Assembly (NCBI RefSeq): GCF_028622875.1
Contig: NZ_CP117709.1
Coordinates: 5,335,001 to 5,399,000, forward strand
Length of the DNA: 64,000 nt
Reading direction: 5' to 3'
Origin: Streptomyces sp. MMBL 11-1
GTDB lineage: Bacteria > Actinomycetota > Actinomycetes > Streptomycetales > Streptomycetaceae
The notes beneath the pieces were generated by a model. That model saw nothing but the letters and a program-made list of their open reading frames with translations. It was not told the origin of the DNA and made no database searches. The translations under genes and the position numbers were made by a program. The first letter of the stretch is position 1. Each line of letters begins with the position of its first letter. Below are positions 51,925-61,705 of the stretch, in pieces.

Positions 51925-54624
51925 CTACCGTCCGCCCGCCTCCACCCGCAGTTCCGCCAGTCCCGCCGGCTTCTCCGGGTCCTCCGAGCGGACCGTCACC
52001 CGGACCTTGCGGGCCGTGTCGCCCGCCAGGTAGGGGCGCCAGAAGCGGCCGTCGAGGGAGGTCTCCACGGTGTGCGAGGCGGGGGCGGTGCCGCTCCAGG
52101 CGGGTGTCACGGAGGTGAGCCGGAGGGGCTTGGCGCCCAGGTCCACGGTCAGGGATCCGGCCGCGCCGTCGGGGGACCAGGACGTCGCCGGGGCCCCGTC
52201 CACCGCCGCCTCCGCGTACAGCCCCGGGGCCTCGGACGTCGCCGTCACCGGGCGGCAGCGCGCCGCGTCGGCCGTCGGGGTCAGGTCGGGGCGCCGGGTG
52301 GGCAGCTCCAGCGTGGCGGAGAGGCGGCGCGGCCCCGCCGCCGTGTGGACCGTGAACGGGGCGCCGGAGGTCAGGCGGACCGTGGTCGTCCGGGGGCCGA
52401 TCCCGACCTCGTACACGGCGTCCCGGTACCGCAGGCCCGTCAGCGTGACGCCCTCGCGCAGCTGGGGCGGCAGCGTCGGGTCCAGGCGTACGCCGTCCTC
52501 GCGGAGCCTGAGCCCCGTCAGGCCGTGCGTGAACACCTGGAGGAGGCCGCCCTTCCCGGTCAGGAAGTCGTCGGCGGGGAAGCCGGACAGCGGGTCCTCG
52601 GCGCCCGCCTTGTCGCCGCGCGCCTCGGAGAACAGGTCGTACGGGCCCCGCATGAAGGGCCGCACCGCACGCTGGAGGTAGGTGTACGCCGAGCAGCCCG
52701 GCTCCCCGATCGCCGCCGCGTCGATCGCGTGCACCGAGTCCGTCATCGCCGGGCCGTCCGGGTCGGTGCGGGCCGCGTAGTAGTCCAGGGTGGCCGCCGC
52801 GGCGCCCGGCTCCATCGGCCATTCCAGCGGGTAGGTCAGCAGGACCGTGTCCGCCTGCTTGATCGTGGAGCCGTTGTAGCCCGCGTACTGGAGGAAGACC
52901 TTCTTCTCCGCGTCGTACGGGATGCGCAGGCCGTCCGCCACCGTGTTCCAGGCGGCGGGCGGGCTGTGGCCGAGGAGCCGGGCGGCGCGGGTCGCGTTGC
53001 GCAGCGCGGTGGCGGCGACCGCGTTGGTGAAGACGCCGTCGTCGACGCCGTTGCTGTACTCGTCGGGGCCCGCCACGCCGTTGACGGAGTAGCTGCCGTC
53101 CGCGTTCGCCGTGGCGCGCGACTCCCAGAACTCGGCGATGCCCCGGAGCAGCGGCCAGCCCCTCGACGCCAGCCAGTCGCGGTCGCCGGTGGCGAGGTAG
53201 AACTGCCAGACGGCAAGCGAGACATCGCCCTGGAGGTGGTTCTGGGTCAGACAGTGCGGCGGGTCCCAGCTCTGGCACTCGGAGTCCATCCGGCCCCGGC
53301 TCGCGCTGGTCCACGGGTAGAACAGGCCCCGGTGGCCGTACTTCTCGGCGTTCGCACGGGCCGCGCCCCGGGTGCGGTAGCGGTATTCGACGACCGGGCG
53401 CGCCAGCTCCGGGCGGGTGGCGAGCAGGCCCGGGAACATCCACGTCTCGGCGTCCCAGAACACCATGCCCGCGTAGTTGTCACTGGTCAGACCGGCCGGG
53501 GCGATGCTGTCGGAGGAGCCGCGCCGGACGCTCGCCAGCAGCCCGTACTGGGCCGAGCGCAGCCAGCCCTGGAGCCGGCGGTCCCCCGGCACCAGCACAT
53601 CGGCGGACCAGGCCTCGCGCCAGGCCGCCTCGTTCGCCGCGAAGACCCGGTCCCAGCCGCGACCCGCCGCCCGGCGTGCCGCCTCGCGGGCGTCCTCGGC
53701 CGGGGCACGGGAGGTCAGGGCGGTGTCGACGCCGACGTACTTCTCGAAGGTGTACGTCCGGCCCGCGCGGACCGGGGTCGCCGACGGGGGCGTACGGCCC
53801 CCCGGCCGCAGGCTCTGAACTGAGCCCGAACCGCGCCGCGTCAGCTGGGCGACGGCCCCCTCGATCCCGGTGCCCAGCGTCCGGAACGTGCCGTCCTCGC
53901 GGAGTGTGATCCGGCGCGCGCCGCGGTCGTCGAGCCGGCCGGTGACGGTCGCGGTGCCGCTCCAGCGCGGCGTCATCCGCAGGCGTACGGCTCCGGTGTG
54001 GACGTCGGACCGGTCGGCCAGCACCTCGTACACGAGGTCGGTGGCGCGGCCGTCGGCGGTCGTCCACCGCAGCGAGGTGCGGACGAGGCCGCAGGAGAGG
54101 AAGACCGTCTGCCGGTAGTGCGAGATCCGGCCCGCCGGGGTGTCCGGGCCGAGGGTCTCCCCGCCGACGCCCACGTCGATGTTCGTCCAGCTCGGGAGCG
54201 CGGCGATCACCTCGCGGCCCTCGGACACGGCCTTGTCCCGGGCGTACAGCCCGGAGACGAACGCGCCGTCGTAGCGGGGGGTGTAGAGCGGCCAGCCGGT
54301 CTTCTCGCCGGTGGCCGCGTAGCCGGCTCCGGCCGGGGGGACGCGGTGGCCGAGGTAGCCGTTGCCGATGTACGGGTCGTAGCCGGCGGCCTCCCCGAAG
54401 CGGGTGGACGTCGGCGCCCAGGAGGTCCCGGGGGCGCCCTCACCGCCCGTCCGGCCGCAGGCGGGCACGGCCGGGCGCGGGGAGGGGGGCGGGGGAGAGC
54501 CGGGCGGGCCGGCCGGGCCCGGCAGCGGTACGGGGGGCTCGGTGGCGTCGGCGAGGGGCGGCAGCGGTGCGATCAGGGCGGCCGCGAGGAGGGGCGCGAG
54601 GACGGAGATGCGCGAGAGGCTCAC
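51925..54624 (-). CDS. Secreted glycoside hydrolase family 65-type protein
   Basis: This 899-residue protein has a signal peptide (RISVLAPLLAAALIAPLPPL), a Pro-rich linker, an N-terminal beta-sandwich (YIGNGYLGHRVPPAGAGYAA), an (alpha/alpha)6 barrel with VFWDAETWMFPGLLATRPEL and the expected catalytic-acid motif GVAGPDEYSNGVDDG near residue 517, and a C-terminal discoidin-like domain (VDGAPATSWSPDGAAGSLTV). GH65 members act on alpha-glucosides, by hydrolysis or phosphorolysis; the secreted location favours hydrolysis. Substrate not determinable. Confidence 0.85.
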   Translation of the reverse strand: MSLSRISVLAPLLAAALIAPLPPLADATEPPVPLPGPAGPPGSPPPPSPRPAVPACGRTGGEGAPGTSWAPTSTRFGEAAGYDPYIGNGYLGHRVPPAGAGYAATGEKTGWPLYTPRYDGAFVSGLYARDKAVSEGREVIAALPSWTNIDVGVGGETLGPDTPAGRISHYRQTVFLSCGLVRTSLRWTTADGRATDLVYEVLADRSDVHTGAVRLRMTPRWSGTATVTGRLDDRGARRITLREDGTFRTLGTGIEGAVAQLTRRGSGSVQSLRPGGRTPPSATPVRAGRTYTFEKYVGVDTALTSRAPAEDAREAARRAAGRGWDRVFAANEAAWREAWSADVLVPGDRRLQGWLRSAQYGLLASVRRGSSDSIAPAGLTSDNYAGMVFWDAETWMFPGLLATRPELARPVVEYRYRTRGAARANAEKYGHRGLFYPWTSASRGRMDSECQSWDPPHCLTQNHLQGDVSLAVWQFYLATGDRDWLASRGWPLLRGIAEFWESRATANADGSYSVNGVAGPDEYSNGVDDGVFTNAVAATALRNATRAARLLGHSPPAAWNTVADGLRIPYDAEKKVFLQYAGYNGSTIKQADTVLLTYPLEWPMEPGAAAATLDYYAARTDPDGPAMTDSVHAIDAAAIGEPGCSAYTYLQRAVRPFMRGPYDLFSEARGDKAGAEDPLSGFPADDFLTGKGGLLQVFTHGLTGLRLREDGVRLDPTLPPQLREGVTLTGLRYRDAVYEVGIGPRTTTVRLTSGAPFTVHTAAGPRRLSATLELPTRRPDLTPTADAARCRPVTATSEAPGLYAEAAVDGAPATSWSPDGAAGSLTVDLGAKPLRLTSVTPAWSGTAPASHTVETSLDGRFWRPYLAGDTARKVRVTVRSEDPEKPAGLAELRVEAGGR

Positions 54625-54834
54625 AGGACGAAGGTAGGGACGCGCCGGTGCGGTCGGTCGTCACGGCACGCACGGCCCCCGCACCGAGTGCCCGCCCGGC
54701 CGCCGGATGGAGCAGGTCCCGCGTCCGTCACCTCCGCCTCGCCGTGCCCCTTCCTCCTGCCCCGGGCACGGGCCGGGCCGCGTTCCTCGGACGGCCGCGC
54801 CCGCCCGGGTGCCGGGCCGGGGGACGCGGCCTCC

Positions 54835-55944
54835 TCACCCCGCCAGGCCCGTTTTCAGCCCCGCCCCGCACAGTGGCACCACCACACTGCCCCGCCCGGC
54901 ACCGTTCCCCTCCCGCACCGCCGCCCAGCAGGCCACCCCCGTCGTCTCGACGTAGAGGCCGCGCGCGGCCAGATCCCGCTGGGCCTCGCGGACGTGGTCC
55001 TCCGACACCGTCAGGAACGTGCCGCCCGAGGCCCGTACCGCCGCCAGGATCTGCCGGGCGCGCGGCGGACGGGGGATGGCGATGCCCTCCGCGAGGGTGG
55101 CGGGAACCACGGCGGCCGGGTCCGCCGGAGGGAGGTCGTCCGCGCCCGCGTGGAAGGCGGCGGCCAGCGGGGAGACCGCCTCGGCCTGCACGGCGACCAG
55201 CCGGGGGCGGGTCTCGATCAGGCCGAGCGCGTGCAGTTCGGCGGTGGCGAGGGCCGCGCCCAGCAGCAGGGTGCCGTTGCCGACCGGGACGGCCAGCGCG
55301 TCCGGCAGCCGGCCGCCGAGGTCCTCCCACAGCTCGTACACGTACGTCTTCGTCCCGTGCAGGAAGTACGGGTTGAAGACGTGCGAGGCGTAGAAGACCC
55401 CCGGTTCGTCAGCCGCCGCGCGGGCGGCCCCCGAGGTCGCCTCCCGGCCGCCCGGGACCGTGACCAGGCGCGCGCCGTGGGCCCGGATCTGCTCGGTCTT
55501 CTTCGGGGACGTGCCCTCGGGGACCTACACCGTGCAGGGGAGCCCCGCCCGCGCGCAGTACGCGGCGATCGACGTGCCCGCGTTGCCGGTGCTGTCCGCC
55601 ACGACCCGCTCCGGCCCCAGCCGCCGGGCCAGCTCCGCGAGCATCACCGCGCCCCGGTCCTTGAAGGAGAGCGTCGGCATGAGGTAGTCGAGCTTCGCCG
55701 AGACGGTGTCCGTGAGGGGGACGAGCGGGGTGCGGCCCTCGCCCAGGGAGATCGGCGGGGCGGTGAGCGGCAGGAATTCCTCGTAACGCCACAATGAATC
55801 GGCCCGCCCGGCAGACGGGTTCGGCGCCGCGCCCCGGGCGGGGGTGAAGTCGAGGTCCCAGGGGCCCCGGCAGACCGGGCAGCACCAGGTCAGGGCGGTG
55901 ATCTCGGACCGGGTCCCGTCCACGGGGCAGTGATAGGCCGTCAT
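54835..55944 (-). pseudogene. Threonine synthase-like PLP enzyme interrupted by in-frame TAG
   Basis: The frame from ATG 55944 codes for a zinc-ribbon-like start (YHCPVDGT...CCPVCRGPWDLD), the PLP lysine motif TLSFKDRGAVMLAEL and the cofactor loop STGNAGTSIAAYC, as in threonine synthase. A TAG at 55525-55527 stops it after GLPCTV. The same frame resumes without a shift (VPEGTSPKKTEQIRAHGARL) to the natural stop at 54835, 369 codons in total. One C-to-G change from TAC would explain it. Either a recent nonsense mutation, a sequencing error, or suppression. The enzyme is probably not the only threonine synthase of the genome. Confidence 0.85.
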
Positions 55945-56184
55945 GCGCACCAGCATGTCAGGCGTATGGCAGGTGAATGCCACACGTATGCCACATGCCA
56001 AGGCACCCTTGTGAGTTCGCCATGGATCGGTCAATCTTTCGCTGGCAGCAGGGCATGCGGCTCACCGGACGACGCAGAAAACGGGGCGTTCGGCCGGCTG
56101 ATTTGTCATGCCCCTGTCCGGAGTCGTCGTGTGGCTCCGGCACCACCCCCCACCAGAGCACCGCCTATGAGGAGGACCCCTCAG

Positions 56185-57771
56185 ATGTCAGTGACGCGTC
56201 ACACCCCCCAGGCCCGTCGAAGACTCGCCGCGGCGACCGTCATAGCCACCGCAGCCGCCGTCGCCCTCGCCACCGCCGCCCTCCCGGCGACCGCGGCCGA
56301 GCGCGCACCCGAAGGCGTGATCCTGAACGCGGGCGCCCCGGGCGCCATCAGCGACAGCTACATCGTGACGCTGAAGGACTCGGCCGCGAAGTCCCACACC
56401 GCCCAGGGCAAGGCCCTCGCGAAGAAGTACGGCGCGAGCATCGAACGGACCTACCGCTCGGCCCTCAACGGTTACGCGGTCGAGGCATCGGCCGCCGAGG
56501 CGAAGAAGTTCGCCGCCGACCCGGCCGTCGCGTCCGTCTCGCAGAACCGCACCTTCACGGCCTCCGCCACCCAGAACAACCCGCCCTCCTGGGGGCTGGA
56601 CCGGATCGACCAGCGGAGCCTCCCGCTGGACCAGCGCTACACCTACCCCGACAAGGCCGGCGAGGGCGTCACCGCCTACATCATCGACACCGGGGTACGG
56701 ATCAGCCACAGCGACTTCGGCGGCCGGGCCTTCAACGGCTTCGACGCCGTGGACAACGACAACGTGTCGCAGGACGGCAACGGCCACGGCACGCACGTGG
56801 CGGGCACCGTGGCGGGCAGCGCGTACGGCGTGGCCAAGAAGGCCAAGATCGTCGGCGTCCGGGTGCTGAACAACAGCGGTTCGGGCACCACCGCGGGGGT
56901 CGTCGCGGGCATCGACTGGGTGACGGCCAACGCCGTCAAGCCGGCCGTCGCCAACATGAGCCTCGGCGGCGGCGCGGACTCGGTGCTCGACGCCGCCGTG
57001 CGCCGGTCCATCGCCTCCGGCATCACCTACGCCGTCGCGGCGGGCAACGAGTCGACCAACGCCTCCACCAAGTCGCCGGCGCGTGTCGCCGAGGCGATCA
57101 CGGTGGGCTCGACGACCAACACCGACGCCCGCTCCAGCTTCTCCAACTACGGCTCGATCGTGGACATCTTCGCCCCCGGCTCCTCGATCACCTCGTCGTG
57201 GCACACCAGCGACACCGCCACGAACACCATCTCCGGCACGTCGATGGCCAGTCCGCACGTCGCCGGCGCGGCCGCCCTCTACCTCGCCGACAACCCGGGC
57301 TCGACCCCCGCCCAGGTCTCCGCCGGCCTCGTCGCGGCCTCCACCACCGGGGTCGTCACCAACCCGGGCAGCGGCTCGCCCAACCGGCTGCTGTACGTGG
57401 GCGCGGGCGGCACCACGCCGCCCCCGGGCAAGAAGTTCGAGAACACCACCGGGTACGCGATCAACGACAACGCCACCGTCGAATCACCGGTCACCGTCAC
57501 CGGAGTCACCGGTAACGCCCCGGCCGCGCTGAGCGTCCCGGTCAACATCTCGCACACCTACATCGGCGACCTGAGGATCGACCTGGTCGCGCCCGACGGT
57601 TCGGTCTACAACCTGAAGGCGTACGGCTCCGGCGGCAGCAGCGACAACGTGGTCACCACGTACACCGTCAACGCCTCCTCCGAGGTCGCCAACGGCACCT
57701 GGAAGCTCCGGGTCAGCGACAACGCGAACGCCGACACCGGACGGATCAACAGCTGGGCGCTCCAGTTCTGA
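56185..57771 (+). CDS. Secreted subtilisin-like serine protease with P domain
   Basis: This 528-residue preproprotein has a signal peptide (RRLAAATVIATAAAVALATA), an inhibitor I9 propeptide (DSYIVTLKDSAAKSHTAQGK, then YAVEASAAEAKKFAADPAVA) and an S8 catalytic domain of the aqualysin/proteinase K type with Asp in YIIDTGVRISHSDFGG, His in GNGHGTHVAGTVAG and Ser in SGTSMASPHVAGAA. A C-terminal P domain (VTGNAPAALSVPVNISHTYI, then GDLRIDLVAPDGSVYNL) follows. It is a general extracellular protease. ATG at 56185 is chosen because GGAGG lies about ten bases upstream. Confidence 0.93.
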   Translation: MSVTRHTPQARRRLAAATVIATAAAVALATAALPATAAERAPEGVILNAGAPGAISDSYIVTLKDSAAKSHTAQGKALAKKYGASIERTYRSALNGYAVEASAAEAKKFAADPAVASVSQNRTFTASATQNNPPSWGLDRIDQRSLPLDQRYTYPDKAGEGVTAYIIDTGVRISHSDFGGRAFNGFDAVDNDNVSQDGNGHGTHVAGTVAGSAYGVAKKAKIVGVRVLNNSGSGTTAGVVAGIDWVTANAVKPAVANMSLGGGADSVLDAAVRRSIASGITYAVAAGNESTNASTKSPARVAEAITVGSTTNTDARSSFSNYGSIVDIFAPGSSITSSWHTSDTATNTISGTSMASPHVAGAAALYLADNPGSTPAQVSAGLVAASTTGVVTNPGSGSPNRLLYVGAGGTTPPPGKKFENTTGYAINDNATVESPVTVTGVTGNAPAALSVPVNISHTYIGDLRIDLVAPDGSVYNLKAYGSGGSSDNVVTTYTVNASSEVANGTWKLRVSDNANADTGRINSWALQF

Positions 57772-57831
57772 ACCCGCCCAGGGGCTCCGGGCCGGACCGC
57801 TGAACCGGAGACCTGATCCATCCCGTGAGTC

Positions 57832-57868
57832 GGGCCGGGGTGACCGCGTGACGCGGTCGCCCCGGCCC
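57832..57868. terminator. Bidirectional terminator between protease and chitinase genes
   Basis: A 17-bp stem GGGCCGGGGTGACCGCG / CGCGGTCGCCCCGGCCC (57832-57848, 57852-57868) with a TGA loop and one T-G wobble is followed by TTCGG. It lies between the convergent stops at 57771 and 57888. Confidence 0.85.
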
Positions 57869-57887
57869 TTCGGTGTCAGCCGCGGTG

Positions 57888-59309
57888 TCAGCGGCGGTTG
57901 AGCCCGCGGTGGACCGCGGTGATCAGCTCACCGTTCTCCGTGTCCCCGTCCAGCGACCAGAACATCGCCCCGCCGAGACCCTTGTCCCGGATGTACGCGG
58001 CCTTGGCGCGCAGCACCTGAGGGTCGTCGTAGGTCCACAGCGTCGTGCCGTCGAACAGCCACGCGTGGCCGTTCTTCACATCACGGTGGACCGTGTACGC
58101 CCCCGAAGCGGCCAGCTGCTTCAGGACCTTGTAGTCCTCGTAGCCCGCTCCCCAGGTGGCCGGAGCCGGGGCCGTGGCCGGCTGCCCCATGCCCGTGCCG
58201 CCACCGCTCACTCCGGTCCAGCCCTGGCCGTAGGTCGGCATGCCCATCACGAGCTTGTGCCTGGGCGCGCCGCGGCGTACCCAGTCGCGCACGGTCTGAT
58301 CGACGCTGAAGTCGTTCTTCGCGTACAGGGCCGACTGCTGGGCCGTCTTCTTCTCACCGGAGACGTGGTAGTCGTAACCCTGGATGTTGACGAAGTCGAA
58401 GTCCTTCATGAGGCGCTTCACGTCGAAACCCGCGTCGATCGCCTTCGGGTTGGCCGCCACGTAGGCCGACAGGTCGTAATGCTTCGGCTTCGGCTTCCCG
58501 TGCCCGTGCCCGTGGCCCTTGCCCTTGCCCTTGGCCGCCTTCTCCTTGGCCTTCGCCTGGCTCTTGGCGTAGGCGTCGAGCTGGGTGCGGAACTCGTGGA
58601 TCAGGGCGGTGAAGTTCTTCTTGTCCTCCGGGCGGAAGACGGTGCCCTCGTTGCCCGCCGAGCCGGGCCACTCCCAGTCGACGTCGATGCCGTCGAAGAG
58701 GCCGGCCGCCGCGCCGTCGCCGCCGCGTGCCCCGTCCACCGGGAGGTTGCCCTTGATGTACAGGTCGATGCAGGAGGCGACGAGCGCCTTGCGGGAGGCC
58801 GCCGTGCGGGCCGCGTCGGAGAAGTGGGTGGAGTAGCTCCAGCCGCCCAGCGAGATCATGACCTTGAGGCCGGGGTGCTTGGCCTTCAGCTCGCGCAGCT
58901 GGTTGAAGTTGCCCGCGAGCGGCTGGGTGTCGGTGTCGGCGACGCCGTCGACCGATCCCGCCGCGTCGAGCGGGCGGGCGTAGTCCGCCCAGGCGTCGGC
59001 CTGGCCGGGGATGTTGCCGGTGAAGCACTTGCCCTCGGCGTTGACGTTGCCGAAGGCGTAGTTGATGTGGGTCAGTTTCGCCGCGGCCCCGCTGGTGTCC
59101 AGGTCCTTGACCTGGAAGTCGCGCCCGTAGACGCCCCATTGGGTGAAGTAGCCGATGCTCTTGTACGCGGGGCGGTGGTGGCCCCTGTCGCGGTCGCCGC
59201 CGTCGCTCCGGCCGTGGTCGGCGCTGGCCGTGGCCGCGGGTGCGATGCCCCCCAGCAGGGCCAGGGCGACGCCGGCGGTGGTCATTCGGGACAGGTTTCT
59301 TCGGCGCAT
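57888..59309 (-). CDS. Secreted GH18 chitinase
   Basis: This 473-residue protein has a signal peptide (SRMTTAGVALALLGGIAPAA), the GH18 barrel start YKSIGYFTQWGVYGRDFQV, SLGGWS near residue 153 and the catalytic DGIDVDWEWPG at 206-216 with Glu213 as acid. There is no chitin-binding module. A Lys/Gly/His-rich low-complexity insert (about residues 249-278) breaks the catalytic domain between two helices, which is unusual. Expression is probably controlled by DasR through the site at 59411. Confidence 0.92.
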   Translation of the reverse strand: MRRRNLSRMTTAGVALALLGGIAPAATASADHGRSDGGDRDRGHHRPAYKSIGYFTQWGVYGRDFQVKDLDTSGAAAKLTHINYAFGNVNAEGKCFTGNIPGQADAWADYARPLDAAGSVDGVADTDTQPLAGNFNQLRELKAKHPGLKVMISLGGWSYSTHFSDAARTAASRKALVASCIDLYIKGNLPVDGARGGDGAAAGLFDGIDVDWEWPGSAGNEGTVFRPEDKKNFTALIHEFRTQLDAYAKSQAKAKEKAAKGKGKGHGHGHGKPKPKHYDLSAYVAANPKAIDAGFDVKRLMKDFDFVNIQGYDYHVSGEKKTAQQSALYAKNDFSVDQTVRDWVRRGAPRHKLVMGMPTYGQGWTGVSGGGTGMGQPATAPAPATWGAGYEDYKVLKQLAASGAYTVHRDVKNGHAWLFDGTTLWTYDDPQVLRAKAAYIRDKGLGGAMFWSLDGDTENGELITAVHRGLNRR

Positions 59310-59410
59310 GAGGCTCGTTCCTGTGCGTGATCCGGTGCGTGATCCGGTGCGGGAGGAATGCGGAAGGTGAGCGGAAGGAAGTGCGGGAGCCGTGCTGTGC
59401 ACAGGAAGGT

Positions 59411-59440
59411 ATTGGTCTGGACCAAAAATGGTCAAGAGTC
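59411..59440. promoter_or_regulatory. DasR-type site and direct repeat in chitinase promoter
   Basis: ATTGGTCTGGACCAAA (59411-59426) matches the DasR-responsive element consensus of Streptomyces (ACTGGTCTAGACCAGT type). It is followed by TGGTCAAGAGTC (59429-59440), which gives the two-copy TGGTC direct-repeat layout known from chitinase promoters. It lies about 100 bp upstream of the chitinase start. N-acetylglucosamine-derived signals would relieve repression. Confidence 0.7.
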
Positions 59441-59709
59441 CGGGAGTTGCCGACTTCGGCGGCGGTTCAGGTGCGGCAGTGTCGGCCGGTGCGGCGCCGG
59501 ACAGGGCCGGTGCGGCGCCGGGCGGAGCCGGTGTGGCGCTCGGCGGGGCGGAAATCGAGGACCGTCCGGTACTGATCTGGTGTCCACGTCCGGGATATGC
59601 GTGGACCGCCACCAGATCATCACATTGGGTGAAACTCTGGCCCATGCTTGCGGTGTACAACCCACGGTTGCCAGGCTGTTGCAGACTGTCAACCTGTTGG
59701 GAGTGGCCT

Positions 59710-60462
59710 GTGACATTCGGTGAGCAGCCCGCCTATCTGCGCGTGGCGAGCGATCTCAGGGAGAAGATCGTCAACGGCGCGCTGCCGCCCCATACCCGCC
59801 TGCCGTCGCAGGCTCGCATCCGGGAGGAGTACGGGGTCTCGGACACCGTCGCCCTGGAGGCGCGAAAGGTCCTGATGGCGGAGGGGCTGGTCGAGGGCCG
59901 CTCCGGCTCCGGCACCTATGTGCGCGAGCGCCCCGTACCTCGCATGATCGCGCGCTCCGGCTACCGGCCGGACAAGGGCGCCAGCCCGTTCCGGCAGGAG
60001 CAGACGGCCGAGGGGGCGCGCGGGACCTGGGAGTCCCGCAGTGAGCAGGAGGGGGCGAGCCCCGAGATCGCCGAGCGGCTGGGCATCGAGCCGGGCGACC
60101 GCGTGATGCGCACGCACTACGTCTTCCGGGAGGCGGGCGAGCCGATCATGCTCTCCACCTCCTGGGAGCCGCTCGCCGTCACCGGCCGGACGCCCGTGAT
60201 GCTTCCGGAGGAAGGGCCGCTGGGCGGCTGCGGGGTGGTCGACCGGATGGCCGCGATCGACGTCGTCGTGGACAACGTCGCCGAGGAGGTCGGCGCGCGC
60301 CCGGGGCTGGCGGAGGAGCTCCTGGCGCTCGGCGGTGTGCCCGGCCATGTGGTCATCGTCATCGGGCGTACGTACTACGCCTCGGGCCGGGCGGTGGAGA
60401 CGGCCGACGTGGTGGTGCCGGCGGACCGGTACCGCGTCGCGTACCACCTGCCCGTGAGATGA
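59710..60462 (+). CDS. GntR-family regulator with UTRA domain
   Basis: This 250-residue regulator has an N-terminal winged helix (PAYLRVASDLREKIVNGALP, then REEYGVSDTVALEARKVL with LVEGRSGSGTYV) and a C-terminal ligand-binding UTRA domain (ERLGIEPGDRVMRTHYVFRE and the final VVVPADRYRVAYHLPVR). It is of the HutC subfamily, as is DasR, but lacks features that prove a sugar ligand. It begins with GTG at 59710. Its position divergent to the chitinase may be coincidental; its own targets are unknown. Confidence 0.9.
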   Translation: MTFGEQPAYLRVASDLREKIVNGALPPHTRLPSQARIREEYGVSDTVALEARKVLMAEGLVEGRSGSGTYVRERPVPRMIARSGYRPDKGASPFRQEQTAEGARGTWESRSEQEGASPEIAERLGIEPGDRVMRTHYVFREAGEPIMLSTSWEPLAVTGRTPVMLPEEGPLGGCGVVDRMAAIDVVVDNVAEEVGARPGLAEELLALGGVPGHVVIVIGRTYYASGRAVETADVVVPADRYRVAYHLPVR

Positions 60463-60706
60463 GGTGAGGTGACGCCCCGTCGGGCCGTTCGGGGGCGCGC
60501 CGGCCGGGGCGCATGGGACACGAGGGGGCGCTTTCTTCGAATGCGCCCCTTTCGTGGTGGCCGGATGTGTATCTCTTTGTGCAAACCCGCCTGCACTGAG
60601 TGAAGGTCAGGCGTACGCTCGGGCATATGCGTACTGCGGTTTCCTGGGGATCCTTAGAGGCGTGCATGCCGGTGCGAAGAGGGGCGATATGCGGGGGAGC
60701 GACACG

Positions 60707-60889
60707 ATGAGCGACAGCGGCGCCGTGCTCCCTTGGCAGGTGATACGGCAGGACGACGGCGGCAACCGCTACCGCGTGGGCAGGTACGCCACGCAGGCCG
60801 AGGCGCAGAAGGTCGCCGACGGCCTCGACGACCGCCATCGCCACCAGGTCTACCGGGTGGAGCGTGTGGGTCAGGGCACCGGGCCCTGA
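60707..60889 (+). CDS. Small SPOR-domain protein
   Basis: This 60-residue protein (MSDSGAVLPWQVIRQDDGGN, then RYRVGRYATQAEAQKVADGL and QVYRVERV) resembles a minimal SPOR-like fold, a type annotated in many Streptomyces genomes. It has no signal peptide, so peptidoglycan binding is unlikely to be its job unless exported otherwise. ATG at 60707 follows GGGGGAG; an in-frame ATG six codons earlier is possible. Confidence 0.75.
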   Translation: MSDSGAVLPWQVIRQDDGGNRYRVGRYATQAEAQKVADGLDDRHRHQVYRVERVGQGTGP

Positions 60890-61160
60890 CGCGGCGGACG
60901 GCGGCGTGGGCCCCAGAGGGGCCGTTCCGCCCTCCCGGGCCCCACGGCCTCCCCGGACGCTCCACGGGGCCTTCCCCGGAGCGCTTCGCGCCCGCGTGCG
61001 CCCTTGTCGCGCCTCTGCCGCTCCTCTGCCGCTCCTCTCGTTCCTCCCGTGCCCTCCGCCCTCGTCGCGCCCCGCGTTCCGTGGGTGGCCGGCCGGGGCG
61101 GTAGGGTCCCGCCCGGACCGGGGCGCGGACGCCGCCGGAAGTGGGGCGAGCGGGGCGGAT

Positions 61161-61565
61161 GTGGTGGCGGTGCTGATCGACACGGTGGCGTGGGTACGGA
61201 TCGAGGGCGGCAGGATCCTCTGCGCGCGGCCCCGGGGCAAGGACGTCTTCTACATCCCGGGCGGCAAGCGTGAGGGCGCGGAGACCGATCTGCAGACCCT
61301 CCTGCGCGAGGTCGAGGAGGAGCTGACGGTCGGCCTGATCCGGGAGACCGTCGTCCACGCCGGGACGTACGAAGCGCCCGTGGACGACCGGCCCGGCGCC
61401 GCCGTCGTACGGATGAGCTGCTATTACGGCGACTACCGCGGCACGCTCGCCGCGAGCGCCGAGATCGAGGAGATGGCGTGGTTCTCCTTCGCCGACCGGG
61501 CCCTCGTGCCCCCCGTGGACCAGTTGCTCTTCGATGATCTCAGGGCGGCGGGCGCGCTGAGCTGA
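61161..61565 (+). CDS. Nudix hydrolase
   Basis: This 134-residue protein has an intact Nudix box: GGKREGAE, then seven residues, then REVEEEL (about residues 35-57). It hydrolyses a nucleoside diphosphate derivative with Mg2+; the substrate is unknown. GTG at 61161 (or the next codon) is the best start since the upstream open frame is Pro/Arg-rich composition artefact. Confidence 0.87.
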   Translation: MVAVLIDTVAWVRIEGGRILCARPRGKDVFYIPGGKREGAETDLQTLLREVEEELTVGLIRETVVHAGTYEAPVDDRPGAAVVRMSCYYGDYRGTLAASAEIEEMAWFSFADRALVPPVDQLLFDDLRAAGALS

Positions 61566-61705
61566 CCTCCGGCCGTGGTGTGCGTTCACCCGTCTGCACT
61601 AAACGCCAGGTTACGCGGTAGCGAGTAACAAATGGTGGGTATGGGCTGTTTAGTCCCCATTTGCATAGGGGGTGCGCCCGTGGTCGTCCCTGGGAAGTGA
61701 TCGGT

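Noticed and set aside
60864..61160. N-terminal extension of the Nudix protein
   Set aside because: The upstream open frame is Pro/Arg/Ala-rich without similarity; GTG 61161 fits the normal Nudix length.
61610..61629. GTTAC...GTAAC inverted repeat before the anti-sigma gene as an operator or sigma-factor promoter
   Set aside because: Only five-base arms with a 10-bp centre, and no match with correct spacing to a SigB-type promoter; too weak to annotate.
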